From an uncultured Bryobacterales bacterium (GTDB lineage: Bacteria; Acidobacteriota; Terriglobia; Bryobacterales; UBA6623): a stretch of DNA of 7,036 nt. The stretch's first letter is position 1. Every line of letters begins with the position of its first letter. Of this stretch, positions 1-6,283 are shown one piece after another. Location of the stretch: contig CAMPKL010000182.1 in NCBI GenBank assembly GCA_946887065.1, positions 1 to 7,036 on the forward strand. The letters are read 5' to 3'. Made by a program: the position numbers and the translations under genes. The notes beneath the pieces were generated by a model that had not been told where the DNA came from, ran no database searches, and saw only the letters and a list, made by a program, of their open reading frames with translations.

Positions 1-2426
1 ACTCCGTAAGCAGCTCGTTCCCCAGGCTCCAGCGTCGCCAGCAACAAGCGCGCCGCGGCGAACGTCCCAGCCAGTCCAATCGCCATTCCCAACGCTCCGC
101 CTCGCCCGCTTTCGCGCATCACCAAGCGCAAAATGTCCCCCGTCCGGGCTCCAAGGGCCTGCCGCACGCCAAACTCCTGAGTGCGCTGCGACACCGCCCG
201 CGAGGTCGTGCCATATAACCCCACTCCCGCCAAAGCGAGGCCAAGCGCCGCGAACATCGCCATCGAGACCGGCAAGAACCGCCTCGCCTGCGCGCCATCC
301 CGCAGCGCCTGCTCGAAGTCGAATACCGAAAGCACGACCAGCTCGCCCGACGGCGCGTTGATTCGTTCCAGCACCTGGCGGCTTGTCGCGCCGCGCACCA
401 CCACCGACAACGGCGCGTCCGGCTCCTGACTGAACGGCAGATAGGCGATCGGCGGCGCGGGGCGCGCGTCGGCATTCTGACGAACGTCGGCGACGACTCC
501 CACAATCTCGCGGAGTTCGCCCTCGACGACCCGGATGCGTTTGCCCAATGCCTGTCCGCCGAAGTACCGCCATGCCATCGCTTCATTGACGATCGCCACC
601 GGCGCCGATCCCTGCTGGTCGGCGTCCCCGAAACCGCGCCCGAGCCGCAACGGCGCGCGCAACGTCTCGAAGTATTTCGGACTCACCGCGCGAAACTCCG
701 CCAGCGCCGCATCGCCGGCCGCCACACTCTCCCCAATTGCCTCAAAGCGCCGCACATTGCCGCCGCGCAACGGAACCTCGGTAGCGATCGCCGCCGAAAT
801 CACTCCCGGCATCGCTTCCATCTCGCGCAGCGCCGACTCCGCCCATGCACGCCTGGATTCTTCACCACTCAGCGAACCGCGCATCGACAACCGCGCCGTC
901 CACAAGCTGTCCGCGTCGAAGCCCATATCGGCCTCGCCGACACGCTGTGTCAGCACGCCCATCATGCCTGTGCCGGCGAGCAGCGTCATACTCAGAGCGA
1001 GTTCCGAGGTCGCCAGCACGCTGCGAAATTTGCTGCCGGACGTCAAACCTCTGCCGCCCTGCTTCAGCGCCGCCGTCAGGTTGAGTGCTGAGGCCCGCAG
1101 CGCCGGCGCGATGCCGATCGCCATCGTGCTCACCGCCGACAACAACAGCAGAAACAGCAACGTGCCGCTATCCAAGCTCAAGCGCTCAATCGATGCCGTC
1201 ATCTCAGCCGGCAAGTAACCCGTCATCGCATTCACGCCCCACCACGCCACGGCGACGCCTGCCGCCCCGCCTAGCGCCGCCAGCAGCAATGATTCAGCCA
1301 GCAGCCTGCGCACAAGTCGAAATCTGCCGGCGCCCAATGCCTGGCACAGCGCCATCTCCCGGCCTCTTTGCTGGTCGCGTCCCAGTTGCAAGTAGACAAT
1401 ATTGACGCACACGATCAGGAAGACCAGCGCCACCGGCGCCGCAGCCGATGCGGCGATCATGCTGCTCTGCCCGCCGGGAAGAGCGAAGGGATCGCGCAGC
1501 GCCAGCCTTCTCGGGTCCGCCGCTCGATCGAGCCCCAGCGCAGCGGATAGCGCATCCAACTCGGCTTGAGCCGCGCCCGGTCGCACGTCTTCGCTGAGCC
1601 GCGCCCAGGTTCGCAAACGGCCCGCTTCCATGGGAGTTCCGCCTAGCGGAACCCACAGATCGCGCCCGCGCCAAAACTCCTTCCGCATGACGCCCACAAT
1701 CGAGTACGAACGGCCGTTCAACTCCACCCCTGCGCCGACCGCTTCGGCGCGCCCGCCGAAATAACGCTTCCAGGCCATCTCGCTCAGTACTACTTCCTCC
1801 ACTGAGTCCGGCTCCAGCGTTCGCCCCCGCAACGGACGCATGTTCAACAAATCGAAAACGTTCGGCGTGACCATCGCGCCGTCCAACACGCGTATATCGT
1901 CGTCCGTCTGCAGCGCAAAGCCGTCCGTGAGATACCCTGCTATGTCCGCGAACGAACTGCCTTCCTCGCCGAGCGATAGGAACGCCTCCGCTGTGATGCC
2001 GGCGGTTGATTGCGGGTCCTGCGGATCGACTTCTTGCACCACCACCAACGAATCGCGATCCGGGTAAGGCTGATCGAGCAAAATCAACTGCTCGACGAAC
2101 GCATACATCGCCGCGCAGCCGCCAATCCCCAGCGCCAGCGTGACGACCACGACAGCCGTAAACCCGGGGCTTCGCCGCAACCCACGCTCGGCAAATCGCA
2201 AATCCCGCCACAGATCATCGGCCCAGCGATAGAGCCAAGCATCGCGCGTATAATCCCTCACCGCCGCAGGCGAGCCGAAGGCCCTGCGCGCCTCGCGGCG
2301 AGCGTCTCCAAGCGGCACGCCGTCCGCAACAAGCTCACGCTCACGCTCCTCGATGTGAAAGCGCAACTCCGCATCGATCTCCCCATTGAGACCCCGCAAC
2401 TTGCGAATGCGCCCAAAAAAACTCAT
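1..2426 (-). CDS. ADOP-family MacB/FtsX-like permease, C-terminus cut by window edge
   Basis: My reading gives 808 in-frame codons without a stop, starting at ATG 2426. Residues about 15-66 form the charged cytoplasmic prefix typical of acidobacterial duplicated orphan permeases (AELRFHIEERERELVADG). Next comes the first transmembrane segment with the hallmark RSPGFTAVVVVTLALGIG (about 86-102), then a MacB-type periplasmic domain (about 110-320). A first FtsX domain follows (about 325-455), with EMALCQALGAGRFRLVRRLL at 358-376 and APALRAS at 440-446. The second half repeats the plan: membrane helix about 468-490, periplasmic domain to about 715, second FtsX domain with EFGVRQALGA at 751. The family is usually somewhat longer than 808 residues, so only the last helix and tail seem to be missing. 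A GGAG lies 6 nt before the ATG, inside padR, and the ATGA overlap suggests translational coupling. These proteins resemble MacB permeases but lack a fused or adjacent ATPase. Their substrate is unknown; export or envelope stress roles are guesses. Confidence 0.93.
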   Translation of the reverse strand, partial: MSFFGRIRKLRGLNGEIDAELRFHIEERERELVADGVPLGDARREARRAFGSPAAVRDYTRDAWLYRWADDLWRDLRFAERGLRRSPGFTAVVVVTLALGIGGCAAMYAFVEQLILLDQPYPDRDSLVVVQEVDPQDPQSTAGITAEAFLSLGEEGSSFADIAGYLTDGFALQTDDDIRVLDGAMVTPNVFDLLNMRPLRGRTLEPDSVEEVVLSEMAWKRYFGGRAEAVGAGVELNGRSYSIVGVMRKEFWRGRDLWVPLGGTPMEAGRLRTWARLSEDVRPGAAQAELDALSAALGLDRAADPRRLALRDPFALPGGQSSMIAASAAAPVALVFLIVCVNIVYLQLGRDQQRGREMALCQALGAGRFRLVRRLLAESLLLAALGGAAGVAVAWWGVNAMTGYLPAEMTASIERLSLDSGTLLFLLLLSAVSTMAIGIAPALRASALNLTAALKQGGRGLTSGSKFRSVLATSELALSMTLLAGTGMMGVLTQRVGEADMGFDADSLWTARLSMRGSLSGEESRRAWAESALREMEAMPGVISAAIATEVPLRGGNVRRFEAIGESVAAGDAALAEFRAVSPKYFETLRAPLRLGRGFGDADQQGSAPVAIVNEAMAWRYFGGQALGKRIRVVEGELREIVGVVADVRQNADARPAPPIAYLPFSQEPDAPLSVVVRGATSRQVLERINAPSGELVVLSVFDFEQALRDGAQARRFLPVSMAMFAALGLALAGVGLYGTTSRAVSQRTQEFGVRQALGARTGDILRLVMRESGRGGALGMAIGLAGTFAAARLLLATLEPGERAAYG

Positions 2427-2755
2427 GCGTCGCTCCGCTCAAGAAACAAGGCGATCGCCGAGGACAAACGACCCCAACGCTCCAGCTCTTGTTCGAGATG
2501 CTTGCGGCCCTTGCGCGTCAGCTTGTAATACTTCGCGCGGCGCCCGGCCTCCGTTTCGCGCCACTCCGCGGTGAGCAGTTCATCGCGCTCCAGCCGGTGC
2601 AGCGCGGGGTAGAGCGAGCCTTCCTCGACCTCCAACTCGCCCTCGGACCAAGCCTGAATCTGCGCCGTGATGCCGTAACCGTGCAACGGTTCGCCCCGCA
2701 GCGTTCTCAGAATGAGCAGGTCCAAAGACCCTTGCAGCTTGTCCCGTCTGGCCAT
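2423..2755 (-). CDS. PadR-family transcriptional repressor (acidobacterial type)
   Basis: This 110-residue protein is a nearly complete PadR winged helix. The N-terminus MARRDKLQGSLDLLILRTL is the family signature. It is followed by HGYGI (25-29), a recognition helix in EEGSLYPALHRLERDELL (44-61) and a wing ending in AKYYKLTRKGRKHLEQE (74-90). Only a short C-terminal dimerisation helix follows, as in the small acidobacterial PadR group (TIGR03433-like) that precedes ADOP permeases. The start is fixed by the conserved N-terminus, although the upstream Shine-Dalgarno is poor (AGGG only 2 nt away). Its TGA stop overlaps the permease ATG. Together with the inverted repeat over its promoter, this predicts autoregulation and control of the permease in response to an unknown ligand. 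The family assignment is firm; the ligand cannot be read from sequence. Confidence 0.95.
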   Translation of the reverse strand: MARRDKLQGSLDLLILRTLRGEPLHGYGITAQIQAWSEGELEVEEGSLYPALHRLERDELLTAEWRETEAGRRAKYYKLTRKGRKHLEQELERWGRLSSAIALFLERSDA

Positions 2756-2764
2756 AACCCTAGT

Positions 2765-2800
2765 CGTCTAGGTGAGAATAACGGGCCAGATACCTAGACG
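2765..2800. promoter_or_regulatory. Inverted repeat, likely PadR operator
   Basis: Two perfect 9-bp arms, CGTCTAGGT (2765-2773) and ACCTAGACG (2792-2800), face each other across 18 bp. One arm overlaps the downstream end of the -35 box; the other covers the predicted transcription start just after the -10 box. The CTAG cores are 26 bp apart. A third CTAG lies at 2760-2763. A symmetric site straddling the promoter of a dimeric PadR regulator is what autorepression would require. Binding itself is inferred, not shown. Confidence 0.65.
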
Positions 2801-2804
2801 TCAA
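2775..2804 (-). promoter_or_regulatory. Predicted sigma70-type promoter of padR-permease
   Basis: Reading the minus strand, TTGACG (2804-2799) matches five of six positions of the -35 consensus. After 18 bp, TATTCT (2780-2775) matches four of six of the -10 consensus. The -35 begins about 20 bp beyond the stop codon of the upstream membrane-protein gene, so padR and the permease can be transcribed independently. Transcription would begin near 2768, leaving a leader of only about a dozen bases before ATG 2755. Confidence 0.6.
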
Positions 2805-2824
2805 GGGGAAAGATCCGCCCGGCT

Positions 2825-3229
2825 TCAGATTGCCTGGAACGCGGGCTTCGAGCGGGTCAGCAGCCAGGCGAGACAAGCGCCGGCGCAGACGTCGTACGCC
2901 ATGCAGAAAGCGGGCCACCAAACCGGCACGCCGGAGTTTGTGACAACCCCGGCATGGAAGATATCCAACACGCCGTGACCGACCAATCCCGCGGCAGCCG
3001 CCCACAGGTTGAATTTGAACCCAGCGACAGCGATCAATACGAAAATCGCCATCAACGCGAGCTCGATCAGCAGGGCTTGAGACGTTCCTCCCACTGCCGC
3101 AAACAGCACGTAATAGGAGGCGACCACAATGAGGACGGTCGGGTAGAAGGCTCGATCCCGATCGAATCCCGACCGATTGGCGAAAAACGATACCACTAGA
3201 GCGAGAAGGCTACCGATTGCGTATCCCAT
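2825..3229 (-). CDS. Small multi-pass membrane protein of unknown function
   Basis: The 134-residue product is strongly hydrophobic, with four or five predicted transmembrane segments (about 3-17, 28-47, 52-70, 74-92 and 105-125). Conserved-looking features are GFDRDRAFYPTVLIVVASYY (21-40), a helix carrying HGVLDIFH (85-92), and the loop GVPVWWPAFCMAYD (100-113). I recall similar uncharacterised bacterial proteins with the GFDRDRAFYP motif but cannot name a family with certainty. There is no signal for an enzyme or transporter class. A good Shine-Dalgarno (AAGGA, 6 nt before ATG 3229) supports the start. It follows the hydrolase gene by 20 nt and is probably last in that operon, since padR has its own promoter downstream. 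Confidence 0.82.
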   Translation of the reverse strand: MGYAIGSLLALVVSFFANRSGFDRDRAFYPTVLIVVASYYVLFAAVGGTSQALLIELALMAIFVLIAVAGFKFNLWAAAAGLVGHGVLDIFHAGVVTNSGVPVWWPAFCMAYDVCAGACLAWLLTRSKPAFQAI

Positions 3230-3249
3230 GGTTCTTCCTTGGAAGGAAT

Positions 3250-3897
3250 TTACTCTTCTTCGAAGTCGTGCAGGACGGCGGCGATGACTTTTTGCTCGAA
3301 CTGTTCAAGGCGGTGGACGAAGAAATGGTCCTCGGCCTCCACCCACTCCATCAGTTTCGGTTCGGCGGCGGCATCGAATACTTTCTGCATATTTTGGCGC
3401 GAGCCGTGTTCGTCGTTGGTCGAGTGAATGAAGATTTTCGGGAAATCACACTTCGCCAAAAACTCAAAGCCGCCTCGATCAACCGGCAGTCCCGCCGCAA
3501 TAAATCGCTCGAAGCCGCCGTCTCTTGCCGCGACGAGCAGGCCGATATTCGAGCCGAAAGAAAATCCGGCGCAAAGGACGGGCAGGTTGGGATAGCTCTC
3601 CTTGGCGAAGGCGACTACCGCTCGAACATCGTCTTGCTCGCCTTTGCCGTCGTCGTGCTTCCCGTCGCTCAGCCCGGCGCCCCGGAAGTTAAAGCGAATC
3701 ACCGCCGAACCGGCGTTGCGGATGCCGCGGGCGAGCCGAAAAACAACCTTGTTGTGCAGCGTACCGCCGTGCAGCGGATGGGGATGGCAGACAACGGCAA
3801 CGCGGTCAATGGCGACGCCGTCCTCTGGGCCTTCGTGAAGAGCCTCCAGCTTGCCGGCTGGACCGTCTATGAAAACGGATTCGAGAATGCGAGCCAT
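3250..3897 (-). CDS. Alpha/beta hydrolase, COG2945 type
   Basis: This 215-residue protein has the full set of landmarks of the small COG2945 alpha/beta-hydrolase group. The strand and oxyanion region is VAVVCHPHPLHGGTLHNKVV (33-52), and IRFNFRGAGLSDG spans 67-79. The nucleophile elbow is GFSFGS with Ser113. The probable acid is Asp162 in STNDEHG, and the catalytic histidine is His191 in AEDHFF. Length matches the family, and no signal peptide is seen, so it should act in the cytoplasm. The natural substrate is unknown; an esterase- or peptidase-like reaction is the family expectation. The ATG lies only 8 nt after the yajQ stop and lacks a clear Shine-Dalgarno, so its translation may depend on upstream ribosomes. 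Confidence 0.92.
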   Translation of the reverse strand: MARILESVFIDGPAGKLEALHEGPEDGVAIDRVAVVCHPHPLHGGTLHNKVVFRLARGIRNAGSAVIRFNFRGAGLSDGKHDDGKGEQDDVRAVVAFAKESYPNLPVLCAGFSFGSNIGLLVAARDGGFERFIAAGLPVDRGGFEFLAKCDFPKIFIHSTNDEHGSRQNMQKVFDAAAEPKLMEWVEAEDHFFVHRLEQFEQKVIAAVLHDFEEE

Positions 3898-3905
3898 GTG
3901 GAATT

Positions 3906-4412
3906 TTAATTGGATCGATAGTTAGTGAACTGCATGTCGATGCCGAAGTCTTCTTGCTTGAGCGCCGCCATGGCCGCCTGCAGGTCGTCGCGGCTCGGCC
4001 CCGTTACGCGAACTTGATCGCCTTGGATCGAGGCTTGAATCTTCTTCAGCTTCAGATCCTTAATCCGCTTGACGATTTCGCGGCCCTTCTCGATCGGGAT
4101 GCCCTGCTGCAATTCGACTTCTTGCAAGACGCTGGCATTGTGCGCGGGTTGCACCTTGCCGTAAATCAAGCTCTTCAACGGCACTTTGCGCCGCACCAGT
4201 TTCGATTCGAGCACGTCCACAACTTGCTTGAGCGTGTACTCGTCTTGACTGCGCAGCGTCAGTTTGGGCGCGCCGGAGTCGAATTCGATGGAGCTTTTCG
4301 TCGTCTTAAGATCGAAGCGAGTCAAGATTTCCTTGCTTGCCTGCTCGACGGCGTTTTGCACTTCAGGAAGTTCGATTTGAGAAACGATATCGAAGGAGTT
4401 TTGACCAGCCAT
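3906..4412 (-). CDS. yajQ: YajQ-family nucleotide / cyclic-di-GMP-binding protein
   Basis: The 168-residue product is full length for the family (about 160-165 in most bacteria). It begins MAGQNSFDIVSQIELPEVQN, matching the conserved SFDIVS start. Other hallmarks are ILTRFDLK (29-36), the LTLRSQDEYTLKQVVDVLESKL stretch (51-72), REIVKRIKDLKLKKIQASIQ (111-130) with its following strand QVRVTG, and the C-terminal QFTNYR (161-166). YajQ proteins form two ferredoxin-like domains. They bind nucleotides or RNA, and in Xanthomonas and Pseudomonas a member binds cyclic-di-GMP and modulates a transcription factor. I chose ATG 4412 because an earlier possible start would add 18 non-conserved residues overlapping the regulator gene. 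It starts 7 nt after the response-regulator stop codon, with no strong Shine-Dalgarno, so coupling is likely. Confidence 0.95.
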   Translation of the reverse strand: MAGQNSFDIVSQIELPEVQNAVEQASKEILTRFDLKTTKSSIEFDSGAPKLTLRSQDEYTLKQVVDVLESKLVRRKVPLKSLIYGKVQPAHNASVLQEVELQQGIPIEKGREIVKRIKDLKLKKIQASIQGDQVRVTGPSRDDLQAAMAALKQEDFGIDMQFTNYRSN

Positions 4413-4419
4413 TGATACT

Positions 4420-5085
4420 TTAGAGTTGTCTGAGCCTTTCCAGAACCCTTTGTGTGAGTGTATCAACCAAGGTAGGCATTGCAGCAGCTAATACTTCGTC
4501 AACTGCTTGGCGCACCAGTTGTTCCCGCAATCCTTCGTTCTGACCGTCGCTGAGCGCGGCTTGGACGGCGGCGCCGAATGGATCGAGGTCGCCGCTGCTT
4601 CCCTCTAAAAAATGAGCGCCGGATTCCAGCGCTTCGGACAACTCTGCTGGAACAGCCGATCGGTCCAGAACGCGCAACGACGCGACAGGTTCGGCGTCGC
4701 GCATTGTCTCTTTTGCGCGAGCTTCGCCGATCAGCGATTTGACGGTGTCGATCAGCGAGTAGGCGTCGAGCGGTTTGTGCAGCACCCCGTCCGAGCCGGC
4801 CGCTTGGGCCTGTGCGGGATCGAACGGCTCGAGAGGACCGGCCAACAGGACCACTTTGACGTGAGCGAGCTTGGGATGCCTTTTGATGCGGCGGCAGACT
4901 TCGAATCCCGAAGGCCCAGGCATGCGCGTATCGGCTAGGACGAGATCGGGCTGGTTCTCTGCCAGATACTGGAGCGTTTCGTCCCCGTTGGAAGTCGTGG
5001 CGACCTCATAGCCTTCTTGACTGAGGATCTGACGTCCCATGCGGTGGGCGTGGGGATTGTCGTCCGCAATCAGTATGAGGCTCAC
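4420..5085 (-). CDS. Stand-alone response regulator (REC domain plus helical tail)
   Basis: Residues 1-122 are a receiver domain: acidic pocket Asp8/Asp9, phosphoacceptor Asp52 in LVLADTRMPG, and Lys104 in HKPL. At the switch position that normally carries Thr or Ser, the protein has Ala82 (VVLLAGPLEPFDPAQA). Residues 123-185 are variable and acidic, without a recognisable domain. Residues 186-221 are predicted amphipathic helices (LREQLVRQAVDEVLAAAMP, then a leucine-rich end). No helix-turn-helix, GGDEF, EAL or HD-GYP motif is visible, so output is probably by protein contact. No histidine kinase is nearby. The start is GTG at 5085, supported by GGAG 8 nt upstream and by the SLILIADDN strand that must open a REC domain. 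It heads the tight run with yajQ. Confidence 0.92.
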   Translation of the reverse strand: MSLILIADDNPHAHRMGRQILSQEGYEVATTSNGDETLQYLAENQPDLVLADTRMPGPSGFEVCRRIKRHPKLAHVKVVLLAGPLEPFDPAQAQAAGSDGVLHKPLDAYSLIDTVKSLIGEARAKETMRDAEPVASLRVLDRSAVPAELSEALESGAHFLEGSSGDLDPFGAAVQAALSDGQNEGLREQLVRQAVDEVLAAAMPTLVDTLTQRVLERLRQL

Positions 5086-5093
5086 GGCGAAGG

Positions 5094-5097
5094 CTCC
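5094..5097 (-). promoter_or_regulatory. Shine-Dalgarno deciding the GTG start of the response regulator
   Basis: GGAG on the minus strand sits 8 nt before GTG 5085. It is one of only three clear ribosome-binding sites in the window (the others precede the permease and the small membrane protein). It decides in favour of the GTG, since no ATG lies at the start of the receiver domain. Confidence 0.7.
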
Positions 5098-5107
5098 GGG
5101 CGCGCCC

Positions 5108-5130
5108 CCGGGGTCCCTATATGACCCCGG
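5108..5130 (-). repeat. Perfect 8-bp inverted repeat in front of the response regulator
   Basis: The arms CCGGGGTC (5108-5115) and GACCCCGG (5123-5130) are separated by a 7-nt A/T-containing loop (5116-5122). In RNA this would be a very stable hairpin in the leader of the response-regulator gene, 10 nt upstream of its Shine-Dalgarno. No T-tract follows on the minus strand, so it does not qualify as an intrinsic terminator. It might still stabilise the end of the bamD transcript or affect translation. Confidence 0.6.
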
Positions 5131-5187
5131 CGCGTGCGTAGCTAGTGTAACCCGGAAGTTCTAGTACGTGTAGAGGGGTCGCCTAGA

Positions 5188-6273
5188 TTAATTCTGAGGC
5201 GCCGGCTGGTTCTGGCGAGCGTCCGGCTGCGTGTCGATGGCGCTCGGGCCGTCGATGGTCTGGACGCCGACATCCGCGCTGGGCTGGCTCACGCCGACTC
5301 CCGTAGTGCCGCGGATACCCGGAGGAATGGCCGGCATCAGCGTCGTGCTCGCCGGCTCTCCGATTTTTGCAGCCATTCTGACATCGGGCGCTGAGCCGAA
5401 GATTCCAAACGACTTAGCCCAAAAACCTTTGTACTCCCGATGTTCCAGGTTGTACTTGTGCAGATCAAAGCGCTCCGGGTCCGTGGTCGGAATCGGGCGG
5501 TTAAGATCCGTCAACTTGGCCTTTGCCGCGTCGAAGTAGGTGCTGAGCGGGTAGTCGCGGACGATCTTGGTGTAGGCGTCGACCATCTGCTCGGTGTATT
5601 CCTCGCCCATGCTTTCGTAAGTCTCTCCTAGCTTCCAGAGCGCATCGTCGCTGTTGCTGAACAGCGGGTAGTGCTCGGTCAAGGTCTGCAGGCGATTGGC
5701 GCCGGCCCGGTAGCTGCCCTTATCGGTGTAGTAAGTGCCCACGCGATACTCCGCTTCGGCAATGATCTCTTGCACTTCGCGCAGCTTCTGCTCGGTCTCC
5801 TTGCGGAAGAGGCTGTTCGGCCACTGCAGGATCAACTGCCGGCACTCCTGGTCGGCCCGGATCGCGTGGGTGTTGTCCCGGTCGGGCTTGACCATCTGGT
5901 CGTAGTGAATTTCGCAGATTCGCTTTTGGGCTTCGGCTGATTCTTCCATTGAGGGAAAGAACGTGATGAAGTCGTCGTACTCGGCTTCCGCCTGCGCCAG
6001 CGAACTGCTGCCGCCCTGCTGATACCAGCTGTCGGCGATAGCCAGCTTCGATTTGGCGATGTATTCGCTGTCCGGGTAAGTATTGATCAGCGTTTGGAGC
6101 TGCAGACGGGCCACGTCGTAACGCTTCTTCTCGATGTAACCGACCGACTGGTCGAACAGCACCTTGTCTGGTTGTTGCGAGTTCGTGGCGATCGGATTGT
6201 CGTACGGATTGCGGCCGCAACCGGCGAGCGTCAAGATCGTGACAAAAGCGAGTCCAAGTGAATTGCGAGTCAT
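5188..6273 (-). CDS. bamD: BamD-like outer-membrane assembly lipoprotein
   Basis: The 361-residue product begins with a lipoprotein signal peptide: MTRN, a hydrophobic core, and lipobox LAGC with Cys19. Residues about 36-250 are a series of TPR-like repeats of the YfiO/BamD type. They include EKKRYDVARLQLQTLINTYPDSEY (48-71), AEYDDFITFFPSMEESAEAQ (97-116), and a DRD...LILQWPNSLF block (131-156) that parallels the corresponding repeat of proteobacterial BamD. Residues about 300-361 are an extra low-complexity tail rich in Gly, Pro, Gln and Ala, making the protein longer than E. coli BamD (about 245). The role expected is to help the BamA machine insert beta-barrel proteins into the outer membrane from the periplasmic face. 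I chose ATG 6273 rather than an in-frame GTG at 6315 because it gives a proper n-region. It begins 10 nt after the rpe stop codon. A more general TPR lipoprotein (CpoB-like) is the alternative. Confidence 0.87.
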   Translation of the reverse strand: MTRNSLGLAFVTILTLAGCGRNPYDNPIATNSQQPDKVLFDQSVGYIEKKRYDVARLQLQTLINTYPDSEYIAKSKLAIADSWYQQGGSSSLAQAEAEYDDFITFFPSMEESAEAQKRICEIHYDQMVKPDRDNTHAIRADQECRQLILQWPNSLFRKETEQKLREVQEIIAEAEYRVGTYYTDKGSYRAGANRLQTLTEHYPLFSNSDDALWKLGETYESMGEEYTEQMVDAYTKIVRDYPLSTYFDAAKAKLTDLNRPIPTTDPERFDLHKYNLEHREYKGFWAKSFGIFGSAPDVRMAAKIGEPASTTLMPAIPPGIRGTTGVGVSQPSADVGVQTIDGPSAIDTQPDARQNQPAPQN

Positions 6274-6283
6274 GGGATTATTG

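Noticed and set aside
535..1218. 227-codon plus-strand ORF
   Set aside because: Antisense to the permease; Ser/Ala/Pro-rich with no recognisable motif or ribosome-binding site.
1294..2211. 305-codon minus-strand ORF in another frame inside the permease
   Set aside because: Its product is Arg/Gly/Ala-rich without family motifs, whereas the overlapping frame gives a complete ADOP permease. It is a high-GC shadow.
3235..3248. Palindrome TTCCTTGGAAGGAA covering the Shine-Dalgarno of the small membrane protein
   Set aside because: The 2-nt centre prevents a full hairpin; the shorter 4-bp stem is weak and likely chance.
3217..3909. 230-codon plus-strand ORF
   Set aside because: It is the antisense shadow of the alpha/beta hydrolase, whose catalytic motifs are clear on the minus strand.
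4413..4466. Earlier start giving YajQ 18 more residues
   Set aside because: The extra residues are not conserved in the family and overlap the regulator gene; MAGQNSFDIVS fits the normal start.
5108..5130. Intrinsic terminator after bamD
   Set aside because: The stem is strong but no T-tract follows in the direction of transcription.
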